In this document: piece after piece, positions 1-7,063 of the stretch
Layout: each line of letters opens with the position of its first letter
How positions within the stretch are numbered: position 1 is the first letter of the stretch
Position numbers and translations under genes: made by a program
NCBI GenBank assembly: GCA_900766055.1
Contig: CAAFTZ010000126.1
Coordinates: 1 to 9,118 of the forward strand
DNA: 9,118 nucleotides
DNA from: an uncultured Parasutterella sp.
GTDB taxonomy: Bacteria; Pseudomonadota; Gammaproteobacteria; Burkholderiales; Burkholderiaceae_F
Direction of reading: 5' to 3'
Notes under the pieces: model-generated
Seen by the model: the letters and a program-made list of their open reading frames with translations, nothing else
Database searches by the model: none
What the model was told of the DNA's origin: nothing

Positions 1-76
1 AAGTACCGGCTGTCTGCTCGACTTTACCGGGACAGGACTTTCACCTGCCTGTATATGTAGCGCCGAACTGGCGCAC
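1..76 (-). mobile_element. 5' end of a group II intron (partial, runs off the left edge)
   Basis: Read on the minus strand from position 76, the sequence begins GTGCGCC, matching the GUGYG 5' consensus of bacterial group II introns. It continues with a small hairpin (GCGCC, loop AGTTC, GGCGC) and then a segment holding GGTGAAAGTCC between CAGG/CCTG arms. This arrangement is typical of the start of domain I in bacterial group II introns. The 5' exon would end at 77 (minus-strand ...TATAGGCA). Domains II-VI and any reverse transcriptase/maturase gene would lie to the left of the window on the minus strand. No reading frame here resembles a maturase, as expected for the 5' non-coding part. The call rests on remembered consensus, not a covariance search. 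The intron class cannot be assigned from 76 bases. Confidence 0.72.
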
Positions 77-124
77 TGCCTATAGATTCTCAACCAACGT
101 AGACCGCCAAACGACGGCCTGAGG

Positions 125-571
125 CTAGTCAACTAGAGGCTTTTTCAAGCCTCGGCCTTCAGGCCGAGGGAGTTGACCGGTGCACTCTCCGGGAATACAG
201 ATAACGGGACGGATCTCCTGAGCCTTTGCCCGCAGCTCTTCAAAACTCAGCGAACGATAGGTAACCATCTTAAAGAACAAAGGAAAGCTCAAAGGGGACA
301 CAACCATGCATCGTTTCCCGCTGGTGTATTTCTTTAAGACGTTGCAGGGCGTTGCACCCTCTATGTCCAAAAGAATAATCATTTCATCCGTTTGGACTGA
401 CTCCCATACCTTCTTGAGATGTTCGAACTGCTCCTTCTCTCCGGCATCCGAATCGATATCCGCTGCTGCACAGTGATCGATCGGCCCCATGATTTGAGTC
501 GCAGCCTTGAGCATGGCACTGGCAATCGGTTTATGTGCCGCCAGAATGATCCCTTTGGGCAATTTCTCCAT
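125..571 (-). CDS. PTS mannose-family EIIA-type protein, C-terminus altered by a mobile-element end
   Basis: A 148-residue cytoplasmic protein of the EIIA-Man fold. These proteins take a phosphoryl group from phospho-HPr on a histidine near the N-terminus. His13 in IILAAHKPIAS occupies the catalytic position. The family's second conserved loop is present as DIEGATPCNV (69-78), and SPLSFPLFFKM (92-102) matches the following conserved strand and helix. The ATG at 571 is preceded by AAGAGGAAG (580-588) at good spacing. In Betaproteobacteria this protein usually sits just upstream of ptsH (HPr) and ptsI (Enzyme I) and has a regulatory rather than sugar-transport role, since EIIB/C/D partners are often missing. 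Here no ptsH follows. From about residue 133 the protein is encoded by the inverted-repeat element at 128-177 (tail GQLPRPEGRG... to the stop at 125-127), so the native tail has probably been replaced. The catalytic core looks complete, so it may still be functional. Confidence 0.85.
   Translation of the reverse strand: MEKLPKGIILAAHKPIASAMLKAATQIMGPIDHCAAADIDSDAGEKEQFEHLKKVWESVQTDEMIILLDIEGATPCNVLKKYTSGKRCMVVSPLSFPLFFKMVTYRSLSFEELRAKAQEIRPVICIPGECTGQLPRPEGRGLKKPLVD
128..177 (+). mobile_element. Probable right end of an IS200/IS605-type element (omega-RNA 3' end)
   Basis: An outer inverted repeat GTCAACT (128-134) / AGTTGAC (171-177) encloses two hairpins: GAGGCTT-TTTC-AAGCCTC (136-153) and CCTCGGCC-TTCA-GGCCGAGG (150-169). 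These share bases 150-153, so both cannot form fully at once. The layout of AACTAG, a GC-rich hairpin with a TTCA loop, then AGTTGAC at the boundary is the recurring right-end pattern of IS200/IS605-family elements carrying tnpB, where it also forms the 3' end of the omega (reRNA) guide RNA. In this orientation the element body lies to the left and tnpB would be on the plus strand outside the window. The left end is not visible. On the minus strand the bases encode the last residues of the EIIA gene. An alternative is a chance stem-loop downstream of EIIA; it is not a good Rho-independent terminator, because no T run follows on either strand. Confidence 0.6.
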
Positions 572-704
572 TCTTCAAACTTCCTCTTAAAAGATAACGA
601 CATTTTATATGCGGCGCTGTCACGCGGTCGCTCATTTAAAGCCTCTCGGGTTTCCTCAGGTCTGCATTCCATCTAAAATATTTCTTTCACTCATTGAGGT
701 CACC
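572..704. promoter_or_regulatory. Divergent intergenic region between the EIIA and DUF1840 genes
   Basis: These 133 bases separate two divergent starts and should carry both promoters. A minus-strand TATAAA (604-609) could be the -10 box for the EIIA gene. On the plus strand TAAAAT (around 674-679) could serve DUF1840. Neither has a convincing -35 hexamer at 16-18 bp, so both are weak guesses. Ribosome-binding sites are clearer: AAGAGGAAG (580-588, minus strand) for EIIA and GAGGT (696-700, plus strand) for DUF1840. No operator repeat or riboswitch was recognised. Confidence 0.4.
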
Positions 705-1058
705 ATGGCGATCGTTACGTTTAAGAGCAATGCTGCAGGCGAAATTTACATGTTCCGTGAAACGGCTGATAAGGTTTTCAAAGTCATCGGAAAACCCTTG
801 GGCATCCGCGGTGTTCTCACGCCTGAAGAGCTGCCGGCTGCCATCGCGGCACTGAAGACCGAGATGGAAAAGGAAAAAGAATACTTAAAAGCGGTCCGTG
901 AACGCGAGGACAAACTTTTTAAGGAAGGCAAGGATTTAGACGAGGAAAAGAAGCCCTCGATCGAACAGCCTGTTTATTTCACGCAAAGGGCCTACCCGCT
1001 GCTGGAAATGTTTGAACTGAGCCTCAAGGACGACACTCCTGTGGTGTGGGGCGTTTGA
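705..1058 (+). CDS. DUF1840 family protein
   Basis: A 117-residue soluble protein of the DUF1840 family, common in Beta- and Gammaproteobacteria and of unknown function. Family features are an N-terminal strand pair (VTFKSNAAGEIYMF, 4-17), the segment KVFKVIGKPLGIRGVLTPEELPAAI (23-47), a highly charged Lys/Glu-rich central helix (51-84), and the closing block QRAYPLLEMFELSLKDDTPVVWGV (94-117), whose VVWGV ending is typical. The ATG at 705 was chosen because GAGGT lies 4 nt upstream and the family begins with this hydrophobic strand. An upstream in-frame ATG at 609 would add 32 residues unlike the family and overlap the promoter region. No signal peptide or membrane segment is seen. The gene stands alone and ends in a strong terminator. 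There is no sequence basis for a specific function. Confidence 0.9.
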   Translation: MAIVTFKSNAAGEIYMFRETADKVFKVIGKPLGIRGVLTPEELPAAIAALKTEMEKEKEYLKAVREREDKLFKEGKDLDEEKKPSIEQPVYFTQRAYPLLEMFELSLKDDTPVVWGV

Positions 1059-1079
1059 TAGATCGACCTCTTAAGCAGC

Positions 1080-1117
1080 AAAAGGACGGATTCGCACCGT
1101 CCTTTTCGTTTTTTTGT
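1080..1117 (+). terminator. Rho-independent terminator after the DUF1840 gene
   Basis: A perfect 10-bp stem AAAAGGACGG / CCGTCCTTTT (1080-1089 and 1097-1106) with a 7-nt loop is followed by CG and a run of seven T residues. It starts 21 nt after the DUF1840 stop. On the minus strand the same hairpin lies just beyond the trkH stop but is followed only by TTTTGC, so it may act weakly as a bidirectional terminator for the convergent trk genes. Confidence 0.93.
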
Positions 1118-1125
1118 TTTGGCCT

Positions 1126-2607
1126 TTAGGCTCTCCAGAACCCGCGAGTAAAGAGAACGAGAACTGTGAAAAGCTCAAGACGTCCGATAACCATCAGGAA
1201 ACAGCAGAATAAGACTTGAAAGTCTGACAGAGCGGAAAGGTTATACGACGGTCCGAGACTGCCTAAGGCCGGTCCTAAATTATTCAAGCAGGCTAAAGCT
1301 GCGGAAAATGACGTAAGACCGTCCAGCCCCGAAAGCAGAAAAACAATCGTACTGATCAGCGCAATCACGGTGTAAAGCATCAAAAACGCCATTACCGAAA
1401 AGATAATCTGTTTATCAATGACTTTGTTTCCGATAATCAGAGGACGTACCATGCGGGGATGGAGGATGCGTTTAAATTCCAAATTGCCCTGCTTCACCAA
1501 CGCAATCGCACGAATCATCTTAAAACCGCCGCCTGTAGATCCGGCACACGTGGCAAAACAAGAGCCGAATAAAATCATTAACTGAACCACCAGAGGCCAT
1601 TCCCCGTAGTTGGTGTTGGCAAAGCCGCTGGTACTGATCACGAAAACCGTATTTGTCACGCCGTAATAAATTGCGTCGTAGACATTGGTATAGGTCTTGG
1701 AATAGACCAGCATGAAGGACGCAAAAATCGAAATGAACGCAGCCGTGCCGATCCAGCCACAGGTCTCCACATCCTTCCAGTAGACCTTCAAAGACAGCTT
1801 TCTCCACGCAATAAAGTGCATCGAGAAGTTAATGCCTCCGATTAACAGAAATACCACACAGACCCAATCCACCGCTCTGCCCGGCCAATAGGCAAAACCT
1901 GCGTCGTGGCTGGAGTAACCGCCTAAAGAGACCGTTGTAAAGGTGTGCATGATGGCATCATCCCAGTCCATTCCTGCAAAGTGATAGCAGACAGCGCATG
2001 CAATGGAGATCGCCAAATAAATGTTGTAGAAAGCCTTCGCCGTATCGGCAATACGAGGCGTGAGCCGGCCTTCTTTCATCGGACCCGAGCTTTCCGCCCG
2101 GAAAATCTGTGAACCGCCGACACCCAACAGTGGCAGCACCGCTACCGCCATCACCAGAATTCCGATACCGCCCATCCAGGCAAGGAAACACCGCCAAAAA
2201 TTCACGCTGAGCGGCAGTCTGTCCAGCCCTGAGAGAATGGTGCTGCAGGTCGTCGTAATACCGGAAGTCGCCTCAAAGAACGCATGGACAAAGGAAATGC
2301 CTTCAATATTGACGTAAAGAGGAATCGTCGCGGCTAAGGCCAAAAGAACCCAAGCCATCGTAACCAAAAGAAAGCCGTCCCGAGGAATCAGCTCTCGCTT
2401 GTAGCGCCGTGTCAGGAGCCACATCAGCAGCCCGGTGAAAAAAGTAATGCAGAATGCAATCTCAAAGCCGGCGGAGGCCCCGTCGTTCTTCCATAAAGAC
2501 AAGGCCAGCGGAATCAGCATCGACAGAGAAAAGCCGATGATGATCGGTCCCAGCACATTAAGTACGGGAAGCAGCATTAGGCGAAGAACGGGCGGCAGCA
2601 GCTGCAT
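1126..2607 (-). CDS. trkH: Trk potassium uptake system, membrane subunit TrkH
   Basis: A 493-residue inner-membrane potassium translocation subunit of the SKT (Trk/Ktr/HKT) superfamily that works with the cytoplasmic TrkA gating ring. The length matches the family (~480-490). It has four membrane-pore-membrane repeats. The pore-loop filters appear at SGITTT (115-120), TTVSLGGYSS (224-233), STSGFANTN (325-333) and CLNNLGPALG (440-449), with candidate filter glycines G116, G229, G328 and G445. Other family marks are WMGGIGILV (144-152), AGSTGGGFK (355-363) and the end GRLELFTVLVLFTRGFW (475-491). The second filter has SLGG where STGG is more usual; this could be ordinary variation. The start lies 1 nt after the trkA stop, implying translational coupling. 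A second Met at residue 11 is a possible alternative start. It is the last gene of the minus-strand series. Confidence 0.96.
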   Translation of the reverse strand: MQLLPPVLRLMLLPVLNVLGPIIIGFSLSMLIPLALSLWKNDGASAGFEIAFCITFFTGLLMWLLTRRYKRELIPRDGFLLVTMAWVLLALAATIPLYVNIEGISFVHAFFEATSGITTTCSTILSGLDRLPLSVNFWRCFLAWMGGIGILVMAVAVLPLLGVGGSQIFRAESSGPMKEGRLTPRIADTAKAFYNIYLAISIACAVCYHFAGMDWDDAIMHTFTTVSLGGYSSHDAGFAYWPGRAVDWVCVVFLLIGGINFSMHFIAWRKLSLKVYWKDVETCGWIGTAAFISIFASFMLVYSKTYTNVYDAIYYGVTNTVFVISTSGFANTNYGEWPLVVQLMILFGSCFATCAGSTGGGFKMIRAIALVKQGNLEFKRILHPRMVRPLIIGNKVIDKQIIFSVMAFLMLYTVIALISTIVFLLSGLDGLTSFSAALACLNNLGPALGSLGPSYNLSALSDFQVLFCCFLMVIGRLELFTVLVLFTRGFWRA

Positions 2608-2608
2608 C

Positions 2609-4021
2609 TTAGAAGAACCCTACGGAAGGCGCAAAAAGTTTTTCCACTTCGGAAATCTGACGTTTGTTGCCCATGAAGACAATGACTTGGTCTCCGTCCA
2701 GCACCTCCGGCATTTCGTTGGCCATAAAGACTTCCTGAACACCGCTGACGGTCCTCAAAATACAGCCGATCGCCGTCCCTTGAGGCATTGCAATTTTATC
2801 GACAGTGCGCCCGATAACCTTCGAGTTTTTCGCAGAGCCGTGCGCGACAATTTCCATCACCTCCGCGCCTCCTCTGCGCAGCGTATGGGCCGATAACACA
2901 TCTCCTTGTCGGATATGCCGCAGCAGATCCGAAAGCGTGGCTTCCGTCGGAGAAAAAGCAATGTCAATACTGGTCCCTTCAACCAGATCAATATAATCCG
3001 TGCGGTTAATCAAGGTGATGGCACGGTGTGCACCGAGTTTCTTAGCCAGAAGACAACTCATAATATTGTCTTCATCATCATTGCTGACTGCGACAAAAAG
3101 GTCTGTGTTGGCAATGCCCTCGTCAATGAACAAGCTCTCGTCGGTCATATCCCCGTGAAGCACCAGGACTGAGCTGGAAAGGTTTTGGGATAAAAATTGG
3201 CAGCGGGAAAGATCCGACTCAATGATCTTGACGTTGTAGGCGTCCCCCGAAACCGTCTCGACCTGATCCAGCGCTTTTGCGAGCTGCAGTCCCAGACTGC
3301 CCCCGCCGACAATCATGACTCGATCCGAACGCCGCGTCTTGACTCTGAATGCCTTCACAACGGCATGAGCACACGCCTTGGTCGTGAGAAAGAAAATCTC
3401 GTCTCCCGCCTCTAAAACAGTCTTTCCGTCAATATCGTCCAGTCGGTACTTCTGCCGGTAAATGGATACGATCTGAACCTTGACCCTCGGCAGTTCGTCC
3501 TGCAGCGCACTGACCGGACGCCCGCACATTTTTGAAGAGCTGACAATCTTTACCGACATGAGCACCACATCACCGTCTGAGAACTCAATCACCTGGAGCG
3601 CTTCAGGGTACGTAATCAGCTGAACGATGTAGTTGGTGATCGCCTCCTCCGGCCAAATGACCGAAGTGGCACGGAAACCTGAAGTCGACAGAAGCGCCGG
3701 GTACTCTCTCAGTTCGTCATTGCGAACGCGCGCAATTCGAGAGGGAACATTAAAAAGCTGCTCGGCAATCAACGTTACGGCAAGATTGGTTTCGTCATTC
3801 GCAGTAACAGCAATGATCATGTCGGCATCTACGGCGCCGGCATCTGCGAGAACGGAGGGCGAAGTGGCATCCCCCACAATCCCCTGAAGGTCGTAATTGC
3901 TTTGAATTTCCGCAATCTTGGCTTTATTGGTATCGACAATCGTAATGTCGTTAGACTCGGACACTAAATTGCCCGCGACGGAGGAGCCGACTTTTCCCGC
4001 TCCGATGATCAGAATCCGCAT
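2609..4021 (-). CDS. trkA: Trk potassium uptake system, NAD-binding peripheral subunit TrkA
   Basis: A 470-residue cytoplasmic protein that binds nucleotide and controls TrkH opening. It has the double RCK layout of proteobacterial TrkA (E. coli ~458 aa). The first Rossmann fold has GAGKVG (7-12) with acidic D30 at the end of strand 2. The first TrkA_C domain covers roughly 145-225. The second Rossmann fold has GGGSLG (239-244) with E268, followed by a second TrkA_C domain (about 385-455). Both glycine motifs are intact, so both sites could bind NAD(H) or ATP/ADP. The ATG at 4021 is preceded by the strong Shine-Dalgarno AAGGAGG (4026-4032). Position between ntrX and trkH, with only 1 nt to trkH, indicates one transcript and balanced expression of the two subunits. 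Confidence 0.97.
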   Translation of the reverse strand: MRILIIGAGKVGSSVAGNLVSESNDITIVDTNKAKIAEIQSNYDLQGIVGDATSPSVLADAGAVDADMIIAVTANDETNLAVTLIAEQLFNVPSRIARVRNDELREYPALLSTSGFRATSVIWPEEAITNYIVQLITYPEALQVIEFSDGDVVLMSVKIVSSSKMCGRPVSALQDELPRVKVQIVSIYRQKYRLDDIDGKTVLEAGDEIFFLTTKACAHAVVKAFRVKTRRSDRVMIVGGGSLGLQLAKALDQVETVSGDAYNVKIIESDLSRCQFLSQNLSSSVLVLHGDMTDESLFIDEGIANTDLFVAVSNDDEDNIMSCLLAKKLGAHRAITLINRTDYIDLVEGTSIDIAFSPTEATLSDLLRHIRQGDVLSAHTLRRGGAEVMEIVAHGSAKNSKVIGRTVDKIAMPQGTAIGCILRTVSGVQEVFMANEMPEVLDGDQVIVFMGNKRQISEVEKLFAPSVGFF

Positions 4022-4023
4022 TT

Positions 4024-4032
4024 CTCCTCCTT
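4024..4032 (-). promoter_or_regulatory. Strong ribosome-binding site for trkA
   Basis: The minus strand reads AAGGAGGAG just before the trkA ATG, close to a full anti-16S match. It fixes the trkA start at 4021 and is stronger than the sites visible before ntrX and trkH, suggesting trkA is translated independently of ntrX (gap 27 nt) and well. Confidence 0.8.
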
Positions 4033-4048
4033 AGTTACGTTCAAGGAA

Positions 4049-4762
4049 TTACTCTTTTGCCTTGCCGATTTTGCCGACTTCGATTCCTAACTGCTTCAAT
4101 TTACGATACAAGTGGGTCCGCTCCAATCCTGCAAAGCTGGCCACTCGCGTAATACTATTATTTTCGCGTTTTAAGAGATTCAAGAAGTAAATGCGTTCGA
4201 ATTGGTCTCTTGCCTCTCTAAGCGGGGCACAAAAATCCACTTGGTCAAGAAGCTGGGAGGAAGATGCGCTTCCCGATTTATCCTGTGAGTGAAGCGGCGC
4301 GGGAGCCGCCGGAATAGGCGCCTGTGTCGCGGATCGTATCGGCGCCGGTTCAACACGGTTGTATTGCGGACGGGCAGCAGTTCCGATCTTGGGTTCACGA
4401 GGACTCTTGGCCAGCGCTTCTTTTACCGAACTGATCAGCCGAGACAAGGCGATGGGTTTTTCTAGAAAGTCTACAGCGCCGAATTTCGTCGCCTCTACGG
4501 CCGTATCCAATGTAGCGTGACCGCTCATCATGATGACCGGAACATTAAGCTGCCCGGTCGCATTCCACTCCTTGAGGAGTGAAACACCGTCATTGTCCGG
4601 CATCCAAATATCAAGCAGAACCAAATCCGGGTGCTGTGTCATTGCAGAGCGTGCTGCACTTGCATTCTCTGCCAAAAGAACTCCGTAGCCCTCATCGGAT
4701 AGGATTTCAGAGAGAAGTTCCCGTATTCCGATCTCGTCGTCAACAACCAAAATTACTGCCAT
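4049..4762 (-). CDS. ntrX: NtrX-like response regulator: receiver plus Fis-type HTH, no AAA+ domain
   Basis: A 237-residue response regulator, the likely phosphorylation partner of the adjacent NtrY kinase. Residues 1-118 form a receiver domain: acidic pocket D8/D9, phospho-acceptor D51 in LLDIWMPDNDG, switch residue S80 in IMMSGHA, and K102 in FLEKPI. A Pro/Ala/Ser-rich linker follows (about 120-172). The C-terminus (about 175-230) is a Fis-type helix-turn-helix, with SITRVASFAGLERTHLYRKL (203-222) as the DNA-binding part. Classical NtrX is ~450 aa and has a sigma-54-activating AAA+ ATPase between these parts. Here no Walker A or GAFTGA motif exists. Short versions of this kind are known in Betaproteobacteria, so this is probably a lineage feature and not a recent deletion. 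It presumably acts by DNA binding without directly activating sigma-54 polymerase. The ATG at 4762 has only a weak upstream Shine-Dalgarno, after an AT-rich 48-nt gap from ntrY. Confidence 0.9.
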   Translation of the reverse strand: MAVILVVDDEIGIRELLSEILSDEGYGVLLAENASAARSAMTQHPDLVLLDIWMPDNDGVSLLKEWNATGQLNVPVIMMSGHATLDTAVEATKFGAVDFLEKPIALSRLISSVKEALAKSPREPKIGTAARPQYNRVEPAPIRSATQAPIPAAPAPLHSQDKSGSASSSQLLDQVDFCAPLREARDQFERIYFLNLLKRENNSITRVASFAGLERTHLYRKLKQLGIEVGKIGKAKE

Positions 4763-4810
4763 GTTTTTCTATTTGTAATAAAACAATTCTTTTCATTTTA
4801 CCGAACGAAA

Positions 4811-7063
4811 TCAATTCGGTCGGTTTTGTTCGTGCCAAAGGCGGTGAAATACAAAGGTAAGCCTTGCGCCGCAGACTCTTCCGTCTGCATCTTTGCGATT
4901 TTCAGCGGCAACCATCGCTCCATGTTCCTCGGCAATTTTCTTTATGGTTGCAAGTCCCAGTCCCGTGCCGGAGGACTTCGTCGTGACATAAGGCTCAAAC
5001 GCATGTTCGAGAATTTGATCGGTAAAACCCGGTCCGTTATCCGAAACATCCAGTTCTACTCCGTCAACCTCACTGCCTTCATCCTCCACCACCGAAGCTC
5101 GAATGCTGACAACCAGCTTGTCTTTATCCGGCACTGCTTCCATAGAGTTCGACAAAAGGTTATGGAAAACCTGACGAAGCTGGTTCTGATCTGCCTCAAC
5201 CGGCGGAATCCCCGGCTGCAGGAACAAATCAATACGCACGCCCGCTGCCTGATAAAACTTCACTACCTCTTCAATAAACAATTTCAGATCAAGCTTGTCA
5301 TAGTGCGGAGCGCCGATCTTGGCATAGAGACGGAAATCATTAACCATCTGCTTCATCGCCGTTACCTGGTTGACAATTGTCTTGGTCGCGCGCTCCAGAA
5401 TTTCTTTATCGCGTCCCTCGAGCTTGTCTCCGATCTTCATCTCAACACGCTCGGCTGCCAGTTGAATCGGCGTGAGCGGATTCTTGATTTCATGAGCCAG
5501 CCGACGAGCGACCTCTCCCCACGCTTCGGTACGTTGAGCAGACACAAGAGCGGTGACGTCATCAAAAACAATTAAGTACCCCTGAGCATCCCCGATCGGA
5601 AGACGTGTGGCCCTCGCAAAAAGATTTTGCTTGGTCACGGCGTTTTCAGGGCGCTGATACTCACACTGAAGTGTGATATCCGTGCGCTCATCCGTTTGCG
5701 TCATCAATTTTTCAACAACCGCAGAAGCAAAGCCCGGAATCGCCTGCGCAAATTCCGCCCCCAAACGATCGGTCAGAGGAATGCCCAAAATTCGGGATGC
5801 ACTGGAATTCGCGGAGATAATCTTCTTTTCGTTGTTCAGAACAATAACGCCTGAAGACATCTTGGCCAAAATGCGTTCCAAATAGCTCTTAGCCTGTTCA
5901 AGTTCCGCTCCGCGCCGCACCAAGTCCGCCTGCGTCTGAGCCAGCTGTTCGGTCATGCGGTTAAAAGAGCGGGCCAGCTCCCCGACTTCATCGTCGGCTT
6001 TGACTTCGGGAATGAGATCGTATTTACCTTCTGCGACCTTTCTGGTTCCCTCCAGCAGCATCATCAGAGGCTGACTGATACGGTTCGCCATGATCACTGA
6101 AAGGGCAATGGCGCCGAACATTGAAAGCAGGAGCACTAGAGTCAGGGAAATGAGATAAATATTATTTAGCCCGGCCCGAGCGAGCACCATTTCCTGATAA
6201 TCCCTGTATCCGTTCATCAGCGTCTCGGCATTCGTAGAAAGGGAAGGCGGAACGTTATCCACAACTTCTAGAAAAACAGTTTCGGAACCCGCCGGCTGCA
6301 AAACTGAAGAACGACTCTTTAGATAGTCAGGCTGCTCGGCTCGATAAGCAAATGATGCAATGCTTTCTACGGACGGCACGGGCACGATGACCCTGGCCTT
6401 CTGCATACCGCCTGCCTCGTCGTCAATTTGCTGCCAAAATCCTCGTGTCCGCACTGTTTGAAGAACACGATTCGTCGGGACACTGGGAACTAAGCTTCTG
6501 AATGAACTTGCACTGACGGTAATAAAGTTACCGGCGGAATTGACCAAAACCGCTTCCTGCAGTCCCTGACGCTCCCGAGCGGCATCCAGCACCGTCAGCC
6601 AGTTTGTCGGAGGAGTCTCCGAGATCTCATTGGCAATGGCATGAGCCTTTTTTCGCAGGGAACTCTGGAAGTTCTCCACTACTTCTCTGCCCAGCGTCAG
6701 GCCGGAATCCAGAGCACGCTCCACGCGGACATCAAACCAGGATTCGACTGACGTATGGAGAAACTGGACAGAAGTCGCAAAAATTAAAATCCCGGGCACA
6801 ACTCCGGTTAAACCGAGGGCCAGCGCAAATTTTGAGAGAATTTTTACGCCGTATTTTTTCTTTTGCGCCCTGCGGTAGAGCCGATATAAAAGAACACAGA
6901 CAAGACCGAGAAAAACAATGGCAGTGATGCTGTTGAGCCAAAGAAGCAGCGTGTAGTACTTTTCGAAAAACGTACTGTTCTGACTGGCCAAAACCAGAAG
7001 AAAAAGCAGTACGCAGCTCACACCGATCACTGCGATCAGCCCAAGCCGGAAGTACTTGGACAT
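4811..7063 (-). CDS. ntrY: NtrY-type membrane sensor histidine kinase
   Basis: A 750-residue inner-membrane sensor kinase that should phosphorylate the NtrX-like regulator encoded next. N-terminal membrane segments lie at about 6-27, 37-63 and 78-102, followed by an extracytoplasmic sensor region (about 106-298) and a fourth segment (about 302-326). A HAMP linker follows (about 327-380), then a coiled linker, a PAS domain (about 395-505) and HisKA with the H-box RRLAHEIKNPLTP (520-532), phospho-acceptor His524. The HATPase_c domain has an N-box with N639 in NLLSNSMEAV, G1 DNGPGF (675-680) and G2 GTGLGLA (699-705). The length matches NtrY (~720-770). All catalytic motifs are intact. The start codon immediately follows the stop of the DUF4390 gene (TAA-ATG), implying tight coupling. 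NtrYX systems are linked to nitrogen, redox or envelope responses in different bacteria; the signal here cannot be read from sequence. Confidence 0.95.
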   Translation of the reverse strand: MSKYFRLGLIAVIGVSCVLLFLLVLASQNSTFFEKYYTLLLWLNSITAIVFLGLVCVLLYRLYRRAQKKKYGVKILSKFALALGLTGVVPGILIFATSVQFLHTSVESWFDVRVERALDSGLTLGREVVENFQSSLRKKAHAIANEISETPPTNWLTVLDAARERQGLQEAVLVNSAGNFITVSASSFRSLVPSVPTNRVLQTVRTRGFWQQIDDEAGGMQKARVIVPVPSVESIASFAYRAEQPDYLKSRSSVLQPAGSETVFLEVVDNVPPSLSTNAETLMNGYRDYQEMVLARAGLNNIYLISLTLVLLLSMFGAIALSVIMANRISQPLMMLLEGTRKVAEGKYDLIPEVKADDEVGELARSFNRMTEQLAQTQADLVRRGAELEQAKSYLERILAKMSSGVIVLNNEKKIISANSSASRILGIPLTDRLGAEFAQAIPGFASAVVEKLMTQTDERTDITLQCEYQRPENAVTKQNLFARATRLPIGDAQGYLIVFDDVTALVSAQRTEAWGEVARRLAHEIKNPLTPIQLAAERVEMKIGDKLEGRDKEILERATKTIVNQVTAMKQMVNDFRLYAKIGAPHYDKLDLKLFIEEVVKFYQAAGVRIDLFLQPGIPPVEADQNQLRQVFHNLLSNSMEAVPDKDKLVVSIRASVVEDEGSEVDGVELDVSDNGPGFTDQILEHAFEPYVTTKSSGTGLGLATIKKIAEEHGAMVAAENRKDADGRVCGARLTFVFHRLWHEQNRPN

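Noticed and set aside
3..122. Plus-strand open frame at the left edge as the tail of a protein gene such as tnpB
   Set aside because: Its translation does not resemble a TnpB C-terminus, and the bases are better explained as the antisense of a group II intron 5' end.
128..177. The stem-loops as a Rho-independent terminator of the EIIA gene
   Set aside because: Neither hairpin is followed by a T run on the minus strand, and the enclosing GTCAACT/AGTTGAC repeat fits an insertion-element end better.
609..704. Upstream in-frame ATG extending the DUF1840 protein by 32 residues
   Set aside because: The extra residues do not resemble the family, the start lacks a Shine-Dalgarno site, and the ATG at 705 has GAGGT just upstream.
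4800..4820. Inverted repeat ACCGAA/TTCGGT at the ntrY stop as a terminator or operator
   Set aside because: The stem is only 6 bp with a 9-nt spacer and no T run follows, so it is too weak to call.
4826..5575. Long plus-strand open frame of 249 codons opposite ntrY
   Set aside because: It is antisense to the conserved kinase core of ntrY, and its translation shows no domain or plausible protein composition.
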